From assembly GCA_900472785.1 (NCBI GenBank), contig UCJH01000025.1, forward strand, positions 17,170 to 81,169: DNA of 64,000 bases, written 5' to 3'. Numbering within the stretch: position 1 is the first letter of the stretch; each line of letters begins with the position of its first letter. Below are positions 44,093 through 54,211 of the stretch, in pieces. The translations under genes were made by a program, and so were the position numbers. The notes beneath the pieces were generated by a model. It made no database searches. It worked only from the letters and a program-made list of their open reading frames with translations, and was not told where the DNA came from. This DNA comes from Hyphomicrobiales bacterium. Its GTDB lineage: Bacteria > Pseudomonadota > Alphaproteobacteria > Rhizobiales > Rhizobiaceae.

Positions 44093-44495
44093 TTGCCAGT
44101 TGGCCGGGCAGCCGCGCTCCGCTAGGGCCGAAAGGCTGCGGGGGGAGGAAAGTCCGGGCTCCACGAAAACACGGTGCCGGATAACGTCCGGCGGGGGCGA
44201 CCCCAGGGAAAGTGCCACAGAAAGAAAACCGCCTGTCTTAAGGACAGGTCAGGGTGAAAGGGTGGGGTAAGAGCCCACCGCGCGCATGGCAACATGGGTG
44301 GCAGGGCAAACCCCACCGGGAGCAAAACCGAATAGGGACGACGTGGATCGCGCAAGCGGTCCGGCCGGTTTTCAGGTCAGTCGTCCGGGTGGGTTGCACG
44401 AGGCCGCGCGCAAGCGTTGTCCCAGATGAATGGCTGCCACGTTCCGGTTTTAAAGCCGGAGCCATACAGAACCCGGCTTACAGGCCAACTGGCAA
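44093..44495 (+). ncRNA. rnpB: RNase P RNA, bacterial class A
   Basis: The P1 stem pairs TTGCCAGTTGGCC (44093-44105) with its complement at 44483-44495. The conserved core 'GAGGAAAGTCCGGGCTCC' is at about 44145-44162 and the 3' 'ACAGAACCCGGCTTACA' block ends near 44481. The 'GGGTAAGAGCCCACCG' helix and a typical specificity domain lie between. Length about 400 matches rhizobial class A RNAs. The closing stem plus the T-rich stretch at 44496-44510 can act as terminator. Located between the oxidoreductase and mraZ as in other Rhizobiaceae. Confidence 0.97.
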
Positions 44496-44918
44496 TTTTC
44501 TCTTTTTTCGGTGATGGGAAATGGCCTTTTTCTAAGAGGCTTTATCCCGTTGAATAGCTGTTTGTTTTAGATATCGATCATGTTTCCAGCGGCATTTTTT
44601 ACGTGTCGTTTTTCCTTTGATTCCAAGGTCTTGGGCAGGCTTTGGTAACCATTTGTTAAACTTAACAGTCTATCAATATTTGATCATGCCGCATGCCGAA
44701 AACAAGCATTTCCCATTGACGCCCATATGGTCCCATGCTATCCCAATCATGCACTGCACAAGGGTCTTTTAAGGCTCGTTCATCGTCAAAATCCGGTCAC
44801 CTGCAAGGGGGTTCTGGTATCGGACATGTCGTCCGACGGTGGAGTTCTGTGCTTTTTTTTGATGGTTTGACCGGGCCGACAAGGGGGGTCCGTTCATTGG
44901 AATCGGCTGTATCGCGTC
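44496..44918 (+). other. rnpB-mraZ intergenic region
   Basis: 423 bases. The left part is the T-rich rnpB end and AT-rich DNA; the centre holds the mraZ promoter and CCCA-box array (44712-44745); the right part is a leader of about 170 bases before the mraZ ATG. An ATG-led open frame inside the leader has no support. A TAACCATT/TTAAACTTAAC cluster at about 44647-44667 resembles CtrA half-sites only loosely. Confidence 0.5.
44712..44745 (+). promoter_or_regulatory. mraZ promoter overlaid by MraZ-type repeat operator
   Basis: Four CCCA boxes start at 44712, 44722, 44732 and 44742, exactly 10 bp apart; on the minus strand they read TGGGN separated by five bases, the arrangement bound by MraZ in E. 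coli (where three repeats occur). A -35 TTGACG (44716-44721) and a -10 TATCCC (44739-44744), 17 bases apart, are interleaved with the boxes. Binding would block RNA polymerase, so autorepression of the dcw operon is expected. Confidence 0.85.
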
Positions 44919-45359
44919 ATGAACCGCTTCCTTTCACATGCGACAAACCGGATCGATGCAAAGGGGCGGGTCTCCGTTCCTTCGATGTTTCGTGCTGTTT
45001 TGTCGTCTCTGGATATTCGGGAGCTTTATTGCTTTCAGGATTTTGTCTTTCCGGCTATCAGCGCCGGCGGTCCGGATTTGCTGGCCCGGTTCGAAAGGCA
45101 GATTGCCGGCGAGGATCCATTTTCGCCGCAGGCCAATCAGATGTCGCTCCTGGTTCATGGGGGCGGTGTCTTTATGAGGCTCGACCAGGAGGGGCGGTTG
45201 ATGATCACGGATTTCATCCGCGACTTCACCGGCATCACCACGGATGTAACGTTCGTCGGTCGGGCGGATCACTTTCAGTTATGGGCACCGCAGGCATTCA
45301 CGGATATGCAGGCGTCGGCTCGCGAGGGGCAAAGATTGCGAGGTCTGCGCCCAACATAG
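44919..45359 (+). CDS. mraZ: MraZ, transcriptional regulator of the dcw cluster
   Basis: 146 residues with the two AbrB-like half domains: '[11 protein letters not shown]' (11-21) and '[16 protein letters not shown]' (88-103). The DxxxR motifs that contact TGGG repeats are both intact. The ATG has only a weak ribosome site (GGAATCGG about 14 bases away), a common feature of this gene in rhizobia. First gene of the cell-division/murein operon, directly controlled by its own operator. The stop is 14 bases before rsmH. Confidence 0.96.
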   Translation: MNRFLSHATNRIDAKGRVSVPSMFRAVLSSLDIRELYCFQDFVFPAISAGGPDLLARFERQIAGEDPFSPQANQMSLLVHGGGVFMRLDQEGRLMITDFIRDFTGITTDVTFVGRADHFQLWAPQAFTDMQASAREGQRLRGLRPT

Positions 45360-45373
45360 GATGGAGAAGCGGA

Positions 45374-46399
45374 ATGGTGGCGGATCAAGGCGGAGGTTTT
45401 TCTGATGCCGATGGCGGACCGGTCCGTCACATTCCGGTTCTTCTCCAGGAGGTTCTGGCAAGTCTCGATCCCGGCCCGGGCAAGATCATCCTCGATGGCA
45501 CGTTCGGGGCGGGCGGCTATAGTTCGGCTCTGCTCGACGCCGGCGCCGACATTATCGCGCTGGATCGCGATCCCGCTGCAATCGCTGCCGGCCAGGCGAT
45601 GGTCGCCGCGCGGGGCGGGCATCTGACCCTCATTCATTCACAGTTTTCCGAGCTGGCCACCCATGCGCCCGAGGGCGGGCTGGATGGCGTCGTGCTCGAT
45701 ATCGGTGTTTCCTCGATGCAGATCGACGAGGCCGATCGCGGCTTCTCGTTCCAGCGCAAGGGTCCGCTCGACATGCGCATGTCCTCCGACGGCGTTTCTG
45801 CCGCCGATGTCGTCAATCGGGCGAAGGTCTCCGACCTGACGCGGATATTCGGCTTTCTCGGCGAGGAGCCGCAGTCGGGGCGCATCGCCCGTGCCATCGA
45901 GAAGCGGCGGCTGGAAGAGCCCTTCGTCACGACCCGCGATCTGGCGGGGCTGATCGAAGTCGTCACGCCGCGCAAGATGAAGGACAAGATCCATCCGGCG
46001 ACGCGCGTTTTCCAGGCGCTGCGTATCTTCGTCAATGATGAACTGGGCGAACTCGCCAAGGCACTGTTTGCAGCCGAGCGTTCGCTGAAGCCCGGCGGCC
46101 GGCTGACGGTCGTCACCTTTCATTCCCTGGAAGACCGGATCGTCAAGAAATTTTTCCAGGATCGCTCGGGCAAGGCCTCGGGATCGCGCCACATGCCTTT
46201 GATGCATGAACGGGCCGCAACTTTCGCACCAGTTGGTAAGTCTATGGTGACGGCCAGTGAAGAAGAGGCGGATCGCAATCCCCGCGCCCGGTCCGCCAAA
46301 ATGCGCGTCGGTGCCCGTACCGAGGCGCTGCCAGAGACGGATGATTTGTCCATCTTCGAATTGCCGAACCTTGCTAGCCTTGGAAAGATGGGGGGCTGA
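45374..46399 (+). CDS. rsmH: 16S rRNA (cytosine1402-N4)-methyltransferase
   Basis: 341 residues from ATG 45374, with GGAGAAGCGG upstream; the frame is open much further but that region belongs to mraZ. '[13 protein letters not shown]' and SAM motif '[10 protein letters not shown]' (41-50), '[15 protein letters not shown]', '[14 protein letters not shown]' and '[18 protein letters not shown]' are RsmH signatures. It methylates C1402 of 16S rRNA in the P site. Second gene of the dcw operon. Confidence 0.97.
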   Translation: MVADQGGGFSDADGGPVRHIPVLLQEVLASLDPGPGKIILDGTFGAGGYSSALLDAGADIIALDRDPAAIAAGQAMVAARGGHLTLIHSQFSELATHAPEGGLDGVVLDIGVSSMQIDEADRGFSFQRKGPLDMRMSSDGVSAADVVNRAKVSDLTRIFGFLGEEPQSGRIARAIEKRRLEEPFVTTRDLAGLIEVVTPRKMKDKIHPATRVFQALRIFVNDELGELAKALFAAERSLKPGGRLTVVTFHSLEDRIVKKFFQDRSGKASGSRHMPLMHERAATFAPVGKSMVTASEEEADRNPRARSAKMRVGARTEALPETDDLSIFELPNLASLGKMGG

Positions 46400-46402
46400 A
46401 AT

Positions 46403-46786
46403 ATGCTGCGTAGCTTTGACATCGTTCTGATTGTCGTGATGACGGCGGCCGCGACGGTCACCTACACGATCAAGCACCGGGCCGAGAACAAACTCGAGGA
46501 AGTGCGCAAGCTCGATGCGGAAATTCATCTGGAAGAAGATACGATCGATCTCCTGCGTGCCGACTGGGCGCTGCTGACGCAGCCGAACCGTCTGGAGCGC
46601 CTGGTCGAGGCCTACACGAAGGATCTGCAGCTCGTGCCGACGCTGTCCACCCAGCTTGCGCAGCCGGAAGAGTTGCCGATGCTCAAGGCCGATGTTCCGG
46701 TCCCGGAGGAAGTCGCAGGCACCGACAAGAAAAAGAAGGCCGCGCCGGCAACGGACGAGATGGCAACGGGTTCGGTGGCGCGCTGA
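46403..46786 (+). CDS. ftsL: Cell division protein FtsL
   Basis: 127 residues: short cytoplasmic start, one membrane helix (about 5-22), then a leucine-zipper-like coiled coil ('KLEEVRKLDAEIHLEEDTIDLLRADWALLTQPNRLERL') and an Ala/Lys-rich tail. Position between rsmH and ftsI is diagnostic, since FtsL sequence is poorly conserved. It forms the FtsQLB subcomplex in the periplasm. Overlaps ftsI by one base (TGATG). Confidence 0.9.
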   Translation: MLRSFDIVLIVVMTAAATVTYTIKHRAENKLEEVRKLDAEIHLEEDTIDLLRADWALLTQPNRLERLVEAYTKDLQLVPTLSTQLAQPEELPMLKADVPVPEEVAGTDKKKKAAPATDEMATGSVAR

Positions 46787-48561
46787 TGTCTTTTCTCTCT
46801 CGCATCATGGTCGTCAAAAGCCGCGCGCATTTTTCCGCCGGCGGCAACAATCACCCGGGCGATCCCGTCAAGGGGGTATCGTTCGAGGGAACACGCAAGA
46901 AAAGCAGCAATCAGGCGAGAAGCCGCGTCGGCATCGTCATTGCCGGCTTTACGCTCGTCTACTGCATTATCGGCGGTCGCCTTGTCCAGTATGGCCTTGA
47001 GCAGCCTGAGGCGGTTTCCAGCATCGGCCGTGCCGACAACCTGATGGCCTCGCGCCCGGATATTCTCGATCGCAACGGCGAAATCCTCGCCACGGACATC
47101 CGCACCGTGTCGCTCTATGCCGAGCCGCACAAGATCGTCGATGCTGACGAGGCCGTGGAGCAGCTGACGACCGTCCTGCCCAACCTCAACCAGGCGGACA
47201 TCTATAACAAACTGCGCTCGAAATCGCGTTTCCAGTGGCTGCGTCGCCAGCTGACGCCGAAGCAGCAGAGCGAAATTCTGGCGCTCGGCATTCCCGGCAT
47301 CGGCTTCCGCCCGGAAAAGCGCCGCTTCTACCCGGGCGGCGCGACCGCGTCGCATATTCTCGGCCACGTCAATATCGACAATCGCGGCATTGCCGGTATG
47401 GAGCGTTATATCGACAGCCAGGGGCTTGCCGATCTTGCCGCGACCGGCATGACCAGCGACGCAAATCTCGAGCCGGTCCGCCTCTCCATCGACCTGCGCG
47501 TCCAGAACATCGTTCACGACGTCGTCGTCAATGCGATGATCAACTATAAGGCGCAGGCCGCCGGCGCAGTTATCCTCGACGCCCAGACGGGCGAAGTCCT
47601 CGCCATGGCGTCCGCCCCGGATTATGATCCCAACCAGCCGTCCCGTACGCTTGCCGATGGTTCCATCGACAAGAAATACGAGGAGGGCTGGTTCAACCGG
47701 ATGAGCAACGGCACGTTCGAGATGGGTTCGACGTTCAAGAGCTTCACGCTGGCCATGGGTCTCGACTCGGGCAAGATGACGCTGAAGGACAGCTTTGACG
47801 CGCGCAATCCGATCCGCATGGGCGGCTTCACGATCAAGGATTTTCACGGCAAGCACCGGGTGCTCACCGTTCCGGAGATCTTTCAGTATTCCTCGAACAT
47901 CGGTACCGCGAAGATTGCCGATCTGGTCAGCATCGACGATCACAAGGAATTCCTGACTCGCCTCGGCTTGCTCAGCAAGATGGATACGGAGCTGCCGGAA
48001 GTGGCGACGCCGAGCCAGCCGCGCACCTGGAAGAAGATCAACTCCGTGACCATCTCCTTCGGTCACGGCGTTTCCACCACCCCGCTGCAGACCGCCGTTG
48101 CCGGTGCCGCTTTGATGAACGGCGGCTATCTCGTCGAACCAACCTTCCTGCCGCGCACCGAAGAGCAGGCGGAGCCGTTCCGGCACCGGGTCATCAAGGA
48201 CAAGACCAGCGCCGACATGCGTTATCTCTTCCATTGGAACGGTGTCGCCGGTTCCGGCAAGAGCGCGCAGGTCGCCGGCTTCAACGTCGGCGGCAAGACG
48301 GGCACGGCCGATAAGGTCATCAACGGCCGCTATTCCAGCGACCTGAACTTCAACGCCTTCCTGGCCGGATTCCCGATCGACAATCCGCGTTATATCGTGC
48401 TTTCGGTCATCGATGCCCCGTTGACGGGCGAAAGCGGCGGCCGCATTGCCGGCTATACCGCTGCGCCTATGGTTCAGAAGATTATCGCCCGTACGGCGCC
48501 ACTGCTTGGCATCAAGCCGAAATTCGGGCCGGACGGCTCTGCCTTGCTTGTGTCTTATTGA
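46786..48561 (+). CDS. ftsI: Septal D,D-transpeptidase PBP3
   Basis: 591 residues: cytoplasmic basic segment, a membrane helix (about 48-66), class B dimerisation domain ('ASRPDILDRNGEILATDI'), and transpeptidase domain with Ser315-x-x-Lys318 ('GSTFKSF'), 'YSSN' (368-371) and 'KTGT' (504-507). It crosslinks septal murein with FtsW. There is no glycosyltransferase domain, as expected. Confidence 0.97.
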   Translation: MSFLSRIMVVKSRAHFSAGGNNHPGDPVKGVSFEGTRKKSSNQARSRVGIVIAGFTLVYCIIGGRLVQYGLEQPEAVSSIGRADNLMASRPDILDRNGEILATDIRTVSLYAEPHKIVDADEAVEQLTTVLPNLNQADIYNKLRSKSRFQWLRRQLTPKQQSEILALGIPGIGFRPEKRRFYPGGATASHILGHVNIDNRGIAGMERYIDSQGLADLAATGMTSDANLEPVRLSIDLRVQNIVHDVVVNAMINYKAQAAGAVILDAQTGEVLAMASAPDYDPNQPSRTLADGSIDKKYEEGWFNRMSNGTFEMGSTFKSFTLAMGLDSGKMTLKDSFDARNPIRMGGFTIKDFHGKHRVLTVPEIFQYSSNIGTAKIADLVSIDDHKEFLTRLGLLSKMDTELPEVATPSQPRTWKKINSVTISFGHGVSTTPLQTAVAGAALMNGGYLVEPTFLPRTEEQAEPFRHRVIKDKTSADMRYLFHWNGVAGSGKSAQVAGFNVGGKTGTADKVINGRYSSDLNFNAFLAGFPIDNPRYIVLSVIDAPLTGESGGRIAGYTAAPMVQKIIARTAPLLGIKPKFGPDGSALLVSY

Positions 48562-48627
48562 GCATGGAATGACAATCCGGACGATTCGCCGTCCGGCGTG
48601 TCGATGTAGATTTGAAAAGTACCGTCC

Positions 48628-50088
48628 ATGAAGCTCAATGACTTGATCGGGAGTGATTTCCCGGAAATCGCAGCGCAACTGACCACGGAAACGGGTGGCA
48701 TCGAGATTGCCGCCATAACGGCCGACAGCCGGCAGGTCGTTCCAGGCTCCCTGTTCGTGGCTCTGGCCGGGACCAAGGCTGATGGCGCCGGCTTCATCAG
48801 CGATGCCGCCAGCCGTGGCGCCGCCGCGATCATCGCTGCTACCGGTGTTTCCCACATATCGACCGTTCCGGTGTTGTCGGCCGACAGTCCTCGCCGTGTT
48901 CTGGCGCTGACGGCTGCGCGCTTCTACGGTCGCCAGCCGGAAACCATGGTCGCGGTGACCGGTACGGCTGGAAAGACGTCGGTCGCCGCCTTCACGCGGC
49001 AGATCTGGGCCTATGGCGGTCATGCCGCGGCAATGATCGGCACCACCGGCGTGATTGCGCCGGGCCGCAACGACTATGGTTCGCTGACGACGCCCGATCC
49101 AATCTCTCTCCATAAGCTTCTTGCCGAACTTTCCGACGCCGGCGTTACCCATGCCGCTATGGAAGCCTCCAGCCATGGCCTCGACCAGAACCGGCTCGAC
49201 GGCGTGCGGCTCTCGGCTGCCGGGTTCACCAATCTCGGCCGCGATCACATGGATTATCACCCGACTGTCGAGGATTACATGGCCGCCAAGATGCGGCTGT
49301 TCGACGGTGTGCTGCCGAAAGGGTCTCCGGCCGTGATTTTTGCCGACGACGCCTGGTCGGCTCAGGCGATTGCCGCTGCGCAGAAGGGCGGTCATGACGT
49401 GCACACCGTCGGCCGCAGGGGCGATTATCTCGCCTTGAAACGCGTCGAACATTTCCGCCACAAGCAGATCGCCGAAGTGCATGTCGGCGACGAGATTTTC
49501 GAGGTGCATATTCCTCTGGCCGGTGATTTCCAGATTTCCAATGCGCTGGTCGCGGCGGGCCTTGCCATGTCGACCGGCGTTTCCGCCAGGGCTGCAATGG
49601 CGGCACTGGAGAAGCTGCAGGGCGCCTCCGGACGGCTGGAACTGGTCGGGCACACGAAAAACGGCGCGCTCGCCTATGTCGACTATGCACACAAGCCGGA
49701 TGCCTTGGAAAACGTTCTCTCTTCGGTCCGCCCCTTTACCACCGGTCGTGTCGTGGTAGTTTTCGGTTGCGGTGGCGATCGCGACAAGGGCAAGCGCCCG
49801 ATCATGGGCGAGATCGCCACGCGCCTTGCCGACATCGTCATCGTCACGGACGACAATCCGCGTTCCGAAGTGCCGGCCACCATTCGTTCCGAAATCATGG
49901 CGGCGGCCTCCGGCGCGACCGAAATCGGCGATCGCTCGGCGGCCATCCATGCCGCCGTCGCCATGTTGCAATCCGGGGATACGCTGATCGTTGCCGGCAA
50001 GGGACACGAAGAGGGCCAGACCATCGGCTCCGTGACCTTGCCGTTTTCCGATCATGTCGAACTGCGCAATGCATTGGGAGGTGCCTGA
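48628..50088 (+). CDS. murE: UDP-MurNAc-tripeptide ligase (meso-DAP adding)
   Basis: 486 residues. N-terminal UDP-binding domain ('[19 protein letters not shown]'), ATP loop 'VTGTAGKTS' (110-118; most Mur ligases have GTNGKT), '[10 protein letters not shown]', and the meso-DAP motif 'DNPRSE' (409-414). It adds meso-diaminopimelate to UDP-MurNAc-L-Ala-D-Glu. The 66-base gap from ftsI is the largest inside this part of the operon. The stop is one base before the TTG of murF. Confidence 0.97.
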   Translation: MKLNDLIGSDFPEIAAQLTTETGGIEIAAITADSRQVVPGSLFVALAGTKADGAGFISDAASRGAAAIIAATGVSHISTVPVLSADSPRRVLALTAARFYGRQPETMVAVTGTAGKTSVAAFTRQIWAYGGHAAAMIGTTGVIAPGRNDYGSLTTPDPISLHKLLAELSDAGVTHAAMEASSHGLDQNRLDGVRLSAAGFTNLGRDHMDYHPTVEDYMAAKMRLFDGVLPKGSPAVIFADDAWSAQAIAAAQKGGHDVHTVGRRGDYLALKRVEHFRHKQIAEVHVGDEIFEVHIPLAGDFQISNALVAAGLAMSTGVSARAAMAALEKLQGASGRLELVGHTKNGALAYVDYAHKPDALENVLSSVRPFTTGRVVVVFGCGGDRDKGKRPIMGEIATRLADIVIVTDDNPRSEVPATIRSEIMAAASGATEIGDRSAAIHAAVAMLQSGDTLIVAGKGHEEGQTIGSVTLPFSDHVELRNALGGA

Positions 50089-50089
50089 T

Positions 50090-51523
50090 TTGAGCTGGCT
50101 CTGGACAAGCGCTGATCTTTTGGCGGCCCTGAACGGCCGTCCCGTTGGAAACCTGCCGCAGGGCATTACCGGAATTTCGATCGATAGCCGGTCGCTCGGC
50201 AAGGGTGAAGCCTTCTTCGCCATTAAGGGCGACCGCGTCGATGGCCACGACTATGCCGGCGTGGCGATTGCAAACGGTGCAGCACTTCTGGTCGTCAGCG
50301 AAGCCAAGCTGCCGGCGCTGGGTCGCCTGATCGCACCGATGATCGTCGTCGATGATGTGCTGGAGGCGATGATCCGGCTCGGTTGCGCCGCGCGCGATCG
50401 CAGCGCAGCCAAGATCATCGCGGTGACCGGTTCGGTCGGCAAGACGACGACGAAGGAGATGCTGCGCCACGTGCTCGAGCCGCTTGGCCGGGTGCATGCA
50501 TCCGTCGCATCCTTCAACAATCATTGGGGCGTGCCTCTAACGCTTTCCCGCATGCCGGAAAACACCGACTACGGCGTCTTCGAGATCGGCATGAACCACC
50601 CGGACGAAATCCGGCCGCTGGTCAAGATGGTGCGCCCGCATGTGGCGATCATCACCAGCGTGGCAGCCGCGCACCTCGGCAATTTCAAGGATCTGAAGGA
50701 AATCGCCGCCGCCAAGGCCGAGATTTTCGACGGCCTTGTCGAAAATGGCCATGCGATTCTCAATCGAGACAACGACACGTTCAAACAGCTGGAAAAGGCT
50801 GCGATTGCGGCCGGCGTTTCCCATATCCACAGTTTCGGCAGCGGCGCGAAAGCCGATTTCCGCATGGTCGAATTCGCTAACGGCGCAGAGGGTGCCGTAC
50901 TCTGGGCGTCGATCGACAACCGGACGCTGGAAATTCCGATGGGTGCGCCCGGACGGCATATCGCCGAGAATGCGCTGTCGGTATTGGGCGCGGCCTCGCT
51001 TGTTGGCGCCGATCTAAACGCGGTTGCCGCTTCGCTCGCCACGCTCCAGCCGGAGAAGGGCCGCGGCGAACGCCATCGTCTCGCCATCGGTTCCGGCTAT
51101 CTGACGCTGATCGACGAGAGTTACAACGCCAATCCGGCCTCGATGCGCGCAGCCATCGCGCTTCTGCGCGATACGCCACCCGGAGAGAACGGCCGGCGCA
51201 TCGCGATTTTGGGCGACATGCTGGAAATGGGCGAGTTCGCGGCGGACGTCCATGCCAAGCTTGCCGGACCGCTGATCGAGGCCGGAATCACGGATGTCTG
51301 GCTCGCGGGAGCGGAAATGGCGCATTTGCGCGATGCGTTGCCGGAAGGCTGCAGGGTCGAGTATCGCGAGACTGTCGCCGATCTCAACGCGTTTGCGCTG
51401 GAGGCGGTCGCAGCCGGCGATGTTTTGATGATCAAGTCGTCAAAGGGGACGGGCTGCGGCAAGATCGTCATGGCACTGCTTGACAAATATCCGGCATTTT
51501 CCGACACGGGGCCGGCTTTATAG
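50090..51523 (+). CDS. murF: UDP-MurNAc-tripeptide:D-Ala-D-Ala ligase
   Basis: 477 residues. TTG 50090 is chosen: GGGAGG (50076-50081) is eight bases away, and GTG 50081 overlaps that site. 'ISIDSRSLGKGEAFFAIKG' and the ATP loop 'VTGSVGKTTTK' (112-122) with 'NHWGVPLTL' and 'LGDMLEMGEFAADVH' identify MurF. It completes the pentapeptide with D-Ala-D-Ala made by DdlB. Nearly abuts murE. Confidence 0.96.
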   Translation: MSWLWTSADLLAALNGRPVGNLPQGITGISIDSRSLGKGEAFFAIKGDRVDGHDYAGVAIANGAALLVVSEAKLPALGRLIAPMIVVDDVLEAMIRLGCAARDRSAAKIIAVTGSVGKTTTKEMLRHVLEPLGRVHASVASFNNHWGVPLTLSRMPENTDYGVFEIGMNHPDEIRPLVKMVRPHVAIITSVAAAHLGNFKDLKEIAAAKAEIFDGLVENGHAILNRDNDTFKQLEKAAIAAGVSHIHSFGSGAKADFRMVEFANGAEGAVLWASIDNRTLEIPMGAPGRHIAENALSVLGAASLVGADLNAVAASLATLQPEKGRGERHRLAIGSGYLTLIDESYNANPASMRAAIALLRDTPPGENGRRIAILGDMLEMGEFAADVHAKLAGPLIEAGITDVWLAGAEMAHLRDALPEGCRVEYRETVADLNAFALEAVAAGDVLMIKSSKGTGCGKIVMALLDKYPAFSDTGPAL

Positions 51524-51646
51524 GCGGACGGGCAACTTATAACGGGGCCTTTGCTGGCCTAACACTTTCGAATGCATGCGGTTATCCTAGTCTCGTCTGA
51601 TTCTGAGATACGGAATTCGCAACAAACCTTTGGGGAAAGGTCCCTT

Positions 51647-52747
51647 ATGCTGCTCTGGCTCGTCGAACTGTCGGATCATTTTCAATTCTTCAATCTGTTC
51701 CGATACATCACGTTCCGGACCGGCGCTTCGCTTTTCACCTCGGCGATGATCGTGTTTCTCTTCGGCCCGCGGATGATCTCCTCGCTGCGCGTCCGTCAGG
51801 GCCGCGGCCAGCCGATCCGCGCCGACGGGCCGCAGACGCATTTCAAGAAGGCCGGCACGCCGACCATGGGCGGGTTGATGATCCTGGCCGGCATCGTCGG
51901 CAGCTCTTTGCTCTGGGCCGATCTTTCCAGCGTCTATGTCGTCTCGACGCTGCTCGTCACGCTCGGCTTCGGCGCCATCGGTTTCTACGATGATTATCTG
52001 AAGGTCACCAAGCAGTCGGACAAGGGATTTTCCGGCCGGGCGCGCCTTGGCTTTGAGTTCATCATCGCCGGTATCGCCGTCTTCTTCATGATGCGTACCG
52101 CGCTTTCCGCCGGTGTCGCGGGCTCGACCTTCGGCTCCTCGCTGACCTTTCCCTTCCTCAAGGATTTCACCCTCAACCTCGGCTATTTCTTCATCCTGTT
52201 CGGTGGTTTCGTCATCGTCGCGGCAGGCAATGCAGTGAACCTGACGGACGGGCTTGACGGCCTTGCCATCGTGCCGGTGATGATTGCTGCCGCATCCTTC
52301 GGCGTCATCGCCTATCTCGCCGGCAATGCGGTGTTCGCCAACTACCTGCAAATCCATTTCGTGCCCGGAACCGGTGAACTGGCCGTCATTCTCGGCGCGG
52401 TGATCGGCGCGGGCCTCGGCTTTCTCTGGTTCAACGCGCCGCCTGCCGCCATTTTCATGGGCGACACCGGATCGCTGGCGCTGGGCGGCCTGATCGGCAC
52501 CGTCGCCGTCGCCACCAAGCACGAGATCGTCATGGTCATCATCGGCGGTCTGTTCGTCATGGAAACCCTGTCGGTCATCATCCAGGTCTTCTGGTTCAAG
52601 CGGACCGGCAAGCGCGTCTTCCTGATGGCGCCGATCCATCACCATTTCGAAAAACTCGGCTGGACGGAAAGCCAGGTGGTTATCCGCTTCTGGATCATTG
52701 CCGTCATCCTGGCGATGGTCGGCCTGTCGACGCTGAAGCTGCGGTAA
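51647..52747 (+). CDS. mraY: Phospho-MurNAc-pentapeptide translocase
   Basis: 366 residues from ATG 51647 (AAAGG upstream), the usual rhizobial length; the open frame upstream is not coding. About ten membrane segments. '[12 protein letters not shown]' (DDxxK), '[12 protein letters not shown]' and '[12 protein letters not shown]' (HHH) are the three active-site motifs. It makes lipid I from UDP-MurNAc-pentapeptide and undecaprenyl phosphate. Confidence 0.97.
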   Translation: MLLWLVELSDHFQFFNLFRYITFRTGASLFTSAMIVFLFGPRMISSLRVRQGRGQPIRADGPQTHFKKAGTPTMGGLMILAGIVGSSLLWADLSSVYVVSTLLVTLGFGAIGFYDDYLKVTKQSDKGFSGRARLGFEFIIAGIAVFFMMRTALSAGVAGSTFGSSLTFPFLKDFTLNLGYFFILFGGFVIVAAGNAVNLTDGLDGLAIVPVMIAAASFGVIAYLAGNAVFANYLQIHFVPGTGELAVILGAVIGAGLGFLWFNAPPAAIFMGDTGSLALGGLIGTVAVATKHEIVMVIIGGLFVMETLSVIIQVFWFKRTGKRVFLMAPIHHHFEKLGWTESQVVIRFWIIAVILAMVGLSTLKLR

Positions 52748-52754
52748 TCCGACG

Positions 52755-54152
52755 ATGATCCCGGTCACCACATTCAGCGTCAAGAATGTTGCGCTTTTTG
52801 GCCTCGGCGGTTCGGGCCTTGCGACCGCGCGGGCGTTGGTTGCCGGCGGCGCCATGGTCACGGCCTGGGACGACAATCCCGACAGCGTCGCCAAGGCTGC
52901 GGCGGAAGGCATTGGCACCGGAGACCTGCGCCAGGCCGACTGGAAAAGCTTCAGCGCCTTCGTGCTGTCGCCCGGCGTACCGCTCACCCATCCGAAGCCG
53001 CACTGGACGGTCGATCTTGCGGGCGAGGCGGGTGTCGAGGTGATCGGCGACGTCGAACTGTTTGTGCGCGAGCGCCGGGCGCATGCCCCGGATTGCCCCT
53101 TCATCGCGATTACAGGCACGAACGGCAAATCTACGACGACGGCCCTGATCGCCCATATCCTGAAATCCAGCGGGCGCGACACGCAGCTTGGCGGCAATAT
53201 CGGTACGGCCGTCATGACGCTTGACCCGCCGGCCGCAGACCGTTTCTACGTGGTCGAATGCTCGTCCTACCAGATCGACCTGGCGCCTTCGCTCGATCCG
53301 TCCGCCGGGATCCTGCTCAATCTGACGCCTGATCATCTCGACCGTCACGGCAGCATGCAGCACTATGCCGACATCAAGGAACGTCTGGTCGCCGGCAGCG
53401 GTACGGCGATCGTCGGCGTCGACGACACCTTCTGCGAGGCAATTGCCGACCGCGTCGCACTTGCCGGACGGCCCGTCATCCGCATCGCCCGCCACCGGAC
53501 GCTGGGCGAGGGCTTCTATGCCGATGGTTCGAAGATCATGCGGGCCGAGGGCGGCATCGCGGATGTCTTTGCCGATCTCGATGGTATCCAGACGCTGCGC
53601 GGCAGCCACAATGCGCAGAATGCCGCTGCCGCAATCGCAGCCTGTCTGGTCGTGGGGGTTTCGCCGGACGATATCCGCGCGGGGCTCAAATCCTTTCCCG
53701 GTCTCAAGCACCGCATGCAGCCGGTCGGCCGCAAGGGCGACGTCGTGTTCGTCAACGACAGCAAGGCCACCAATGCGGATGCGGCGGCACCGGCCCTGTC
53801 GAGCTACGAGCGCATCTACTGGATCGCCGGCGGACTGCCGAAGGAGGGAGGCATCACCACGCTCTCCGTCTTCTTCCCGAAGATCGTCAAGGCCTATCTG
53901 ATCGGCGAGGCGGCGCCTGCCTTTGCGGCGACGCTCGGTGAAGCGGTGCCCTATGAAATTTCCGGCACGCTCGAGCAGGCTGTCGCCCACGCGGCTGCCG
54001 ATGCGGCGCGGGGCAATGCCGGATCGGCGGCCGTTATGTTATCACCGGCTTGCGCAAGCTTCGACCAGTACAAGAATTTCGAGGTCAGGGGTGATGCCTT
54101 TGTTGGCCATGTTGCCGCGATCGACGGCGTTACCATGCTGATCCAGGGCTGA
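52755..54152 (+). CDS. murD: UDP-MurNAc-L-alanine:D-glutamate ligase
   Basis: 465 residues. N-terminal Rossmann-like '[17 protein letters not shown]' (12-28), ATP loop '[10 protein letters not shown]' (119-128), '[31 protein letters not shown]' and '[16 protein letters not shown]' are MurD landmarks. It adds D-Glu to UDP-MurNAc-L-Ala. Seven bases after mraY. Confidence 0.97.
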   Translation: MIPVTTFSVKNVALFGLGGSGLATARALVAGGAMVTAWDDNPDSVAKAAAEGIGTGDLRQADWKSFSAFVLSPGVPLTHPKPHWTVDLAGEAGVEVIGDVELFVRERRAHAPDCPFIAITGTNGKSTTTALIAHILKSSGRDTQLGGNIGTAVMTLDPPAADRFYVVECSSYQIDLAPSLDPSAGILLNLTPDHLDRHGSMQHYADIKERLVAGSGTAIVGVDDTFCEAIADRVALAGRPVIRIARHRTLGEGFYADGSKIMRAEGGIADVFADLDGIQTLRGSHNAQNAAAAIAACLVVGVSPDDIRAGLKSFPGLKHRMQPVGRKGDVVFVNDSKATNADAAAPALSSYERIYWIAGGLPKEGGITTLSVFFPKIVKAYLIGEAAPAFAATLGEAVPYEISGTLEQAVAHAAADAARGNAGSAAVMLSPACASFDQYKNFEVRGDAFVGHVAAIDGVTMLIQG

Positions 54153-54211
54153 GCCGCCCTGTTGGACAATTCCGGTGCGGCGTTCCGCGCCACAAGAAGG
54201 GACGATTAAAG

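Noticed and set aside
46612-50223. 1203-codon open frame on the minus strand across ftsI, murE and murF
   Set aside because: It runs antisense to three certain genes and has no ribosome site or domain; it is a by-product of high-GC codon usage.
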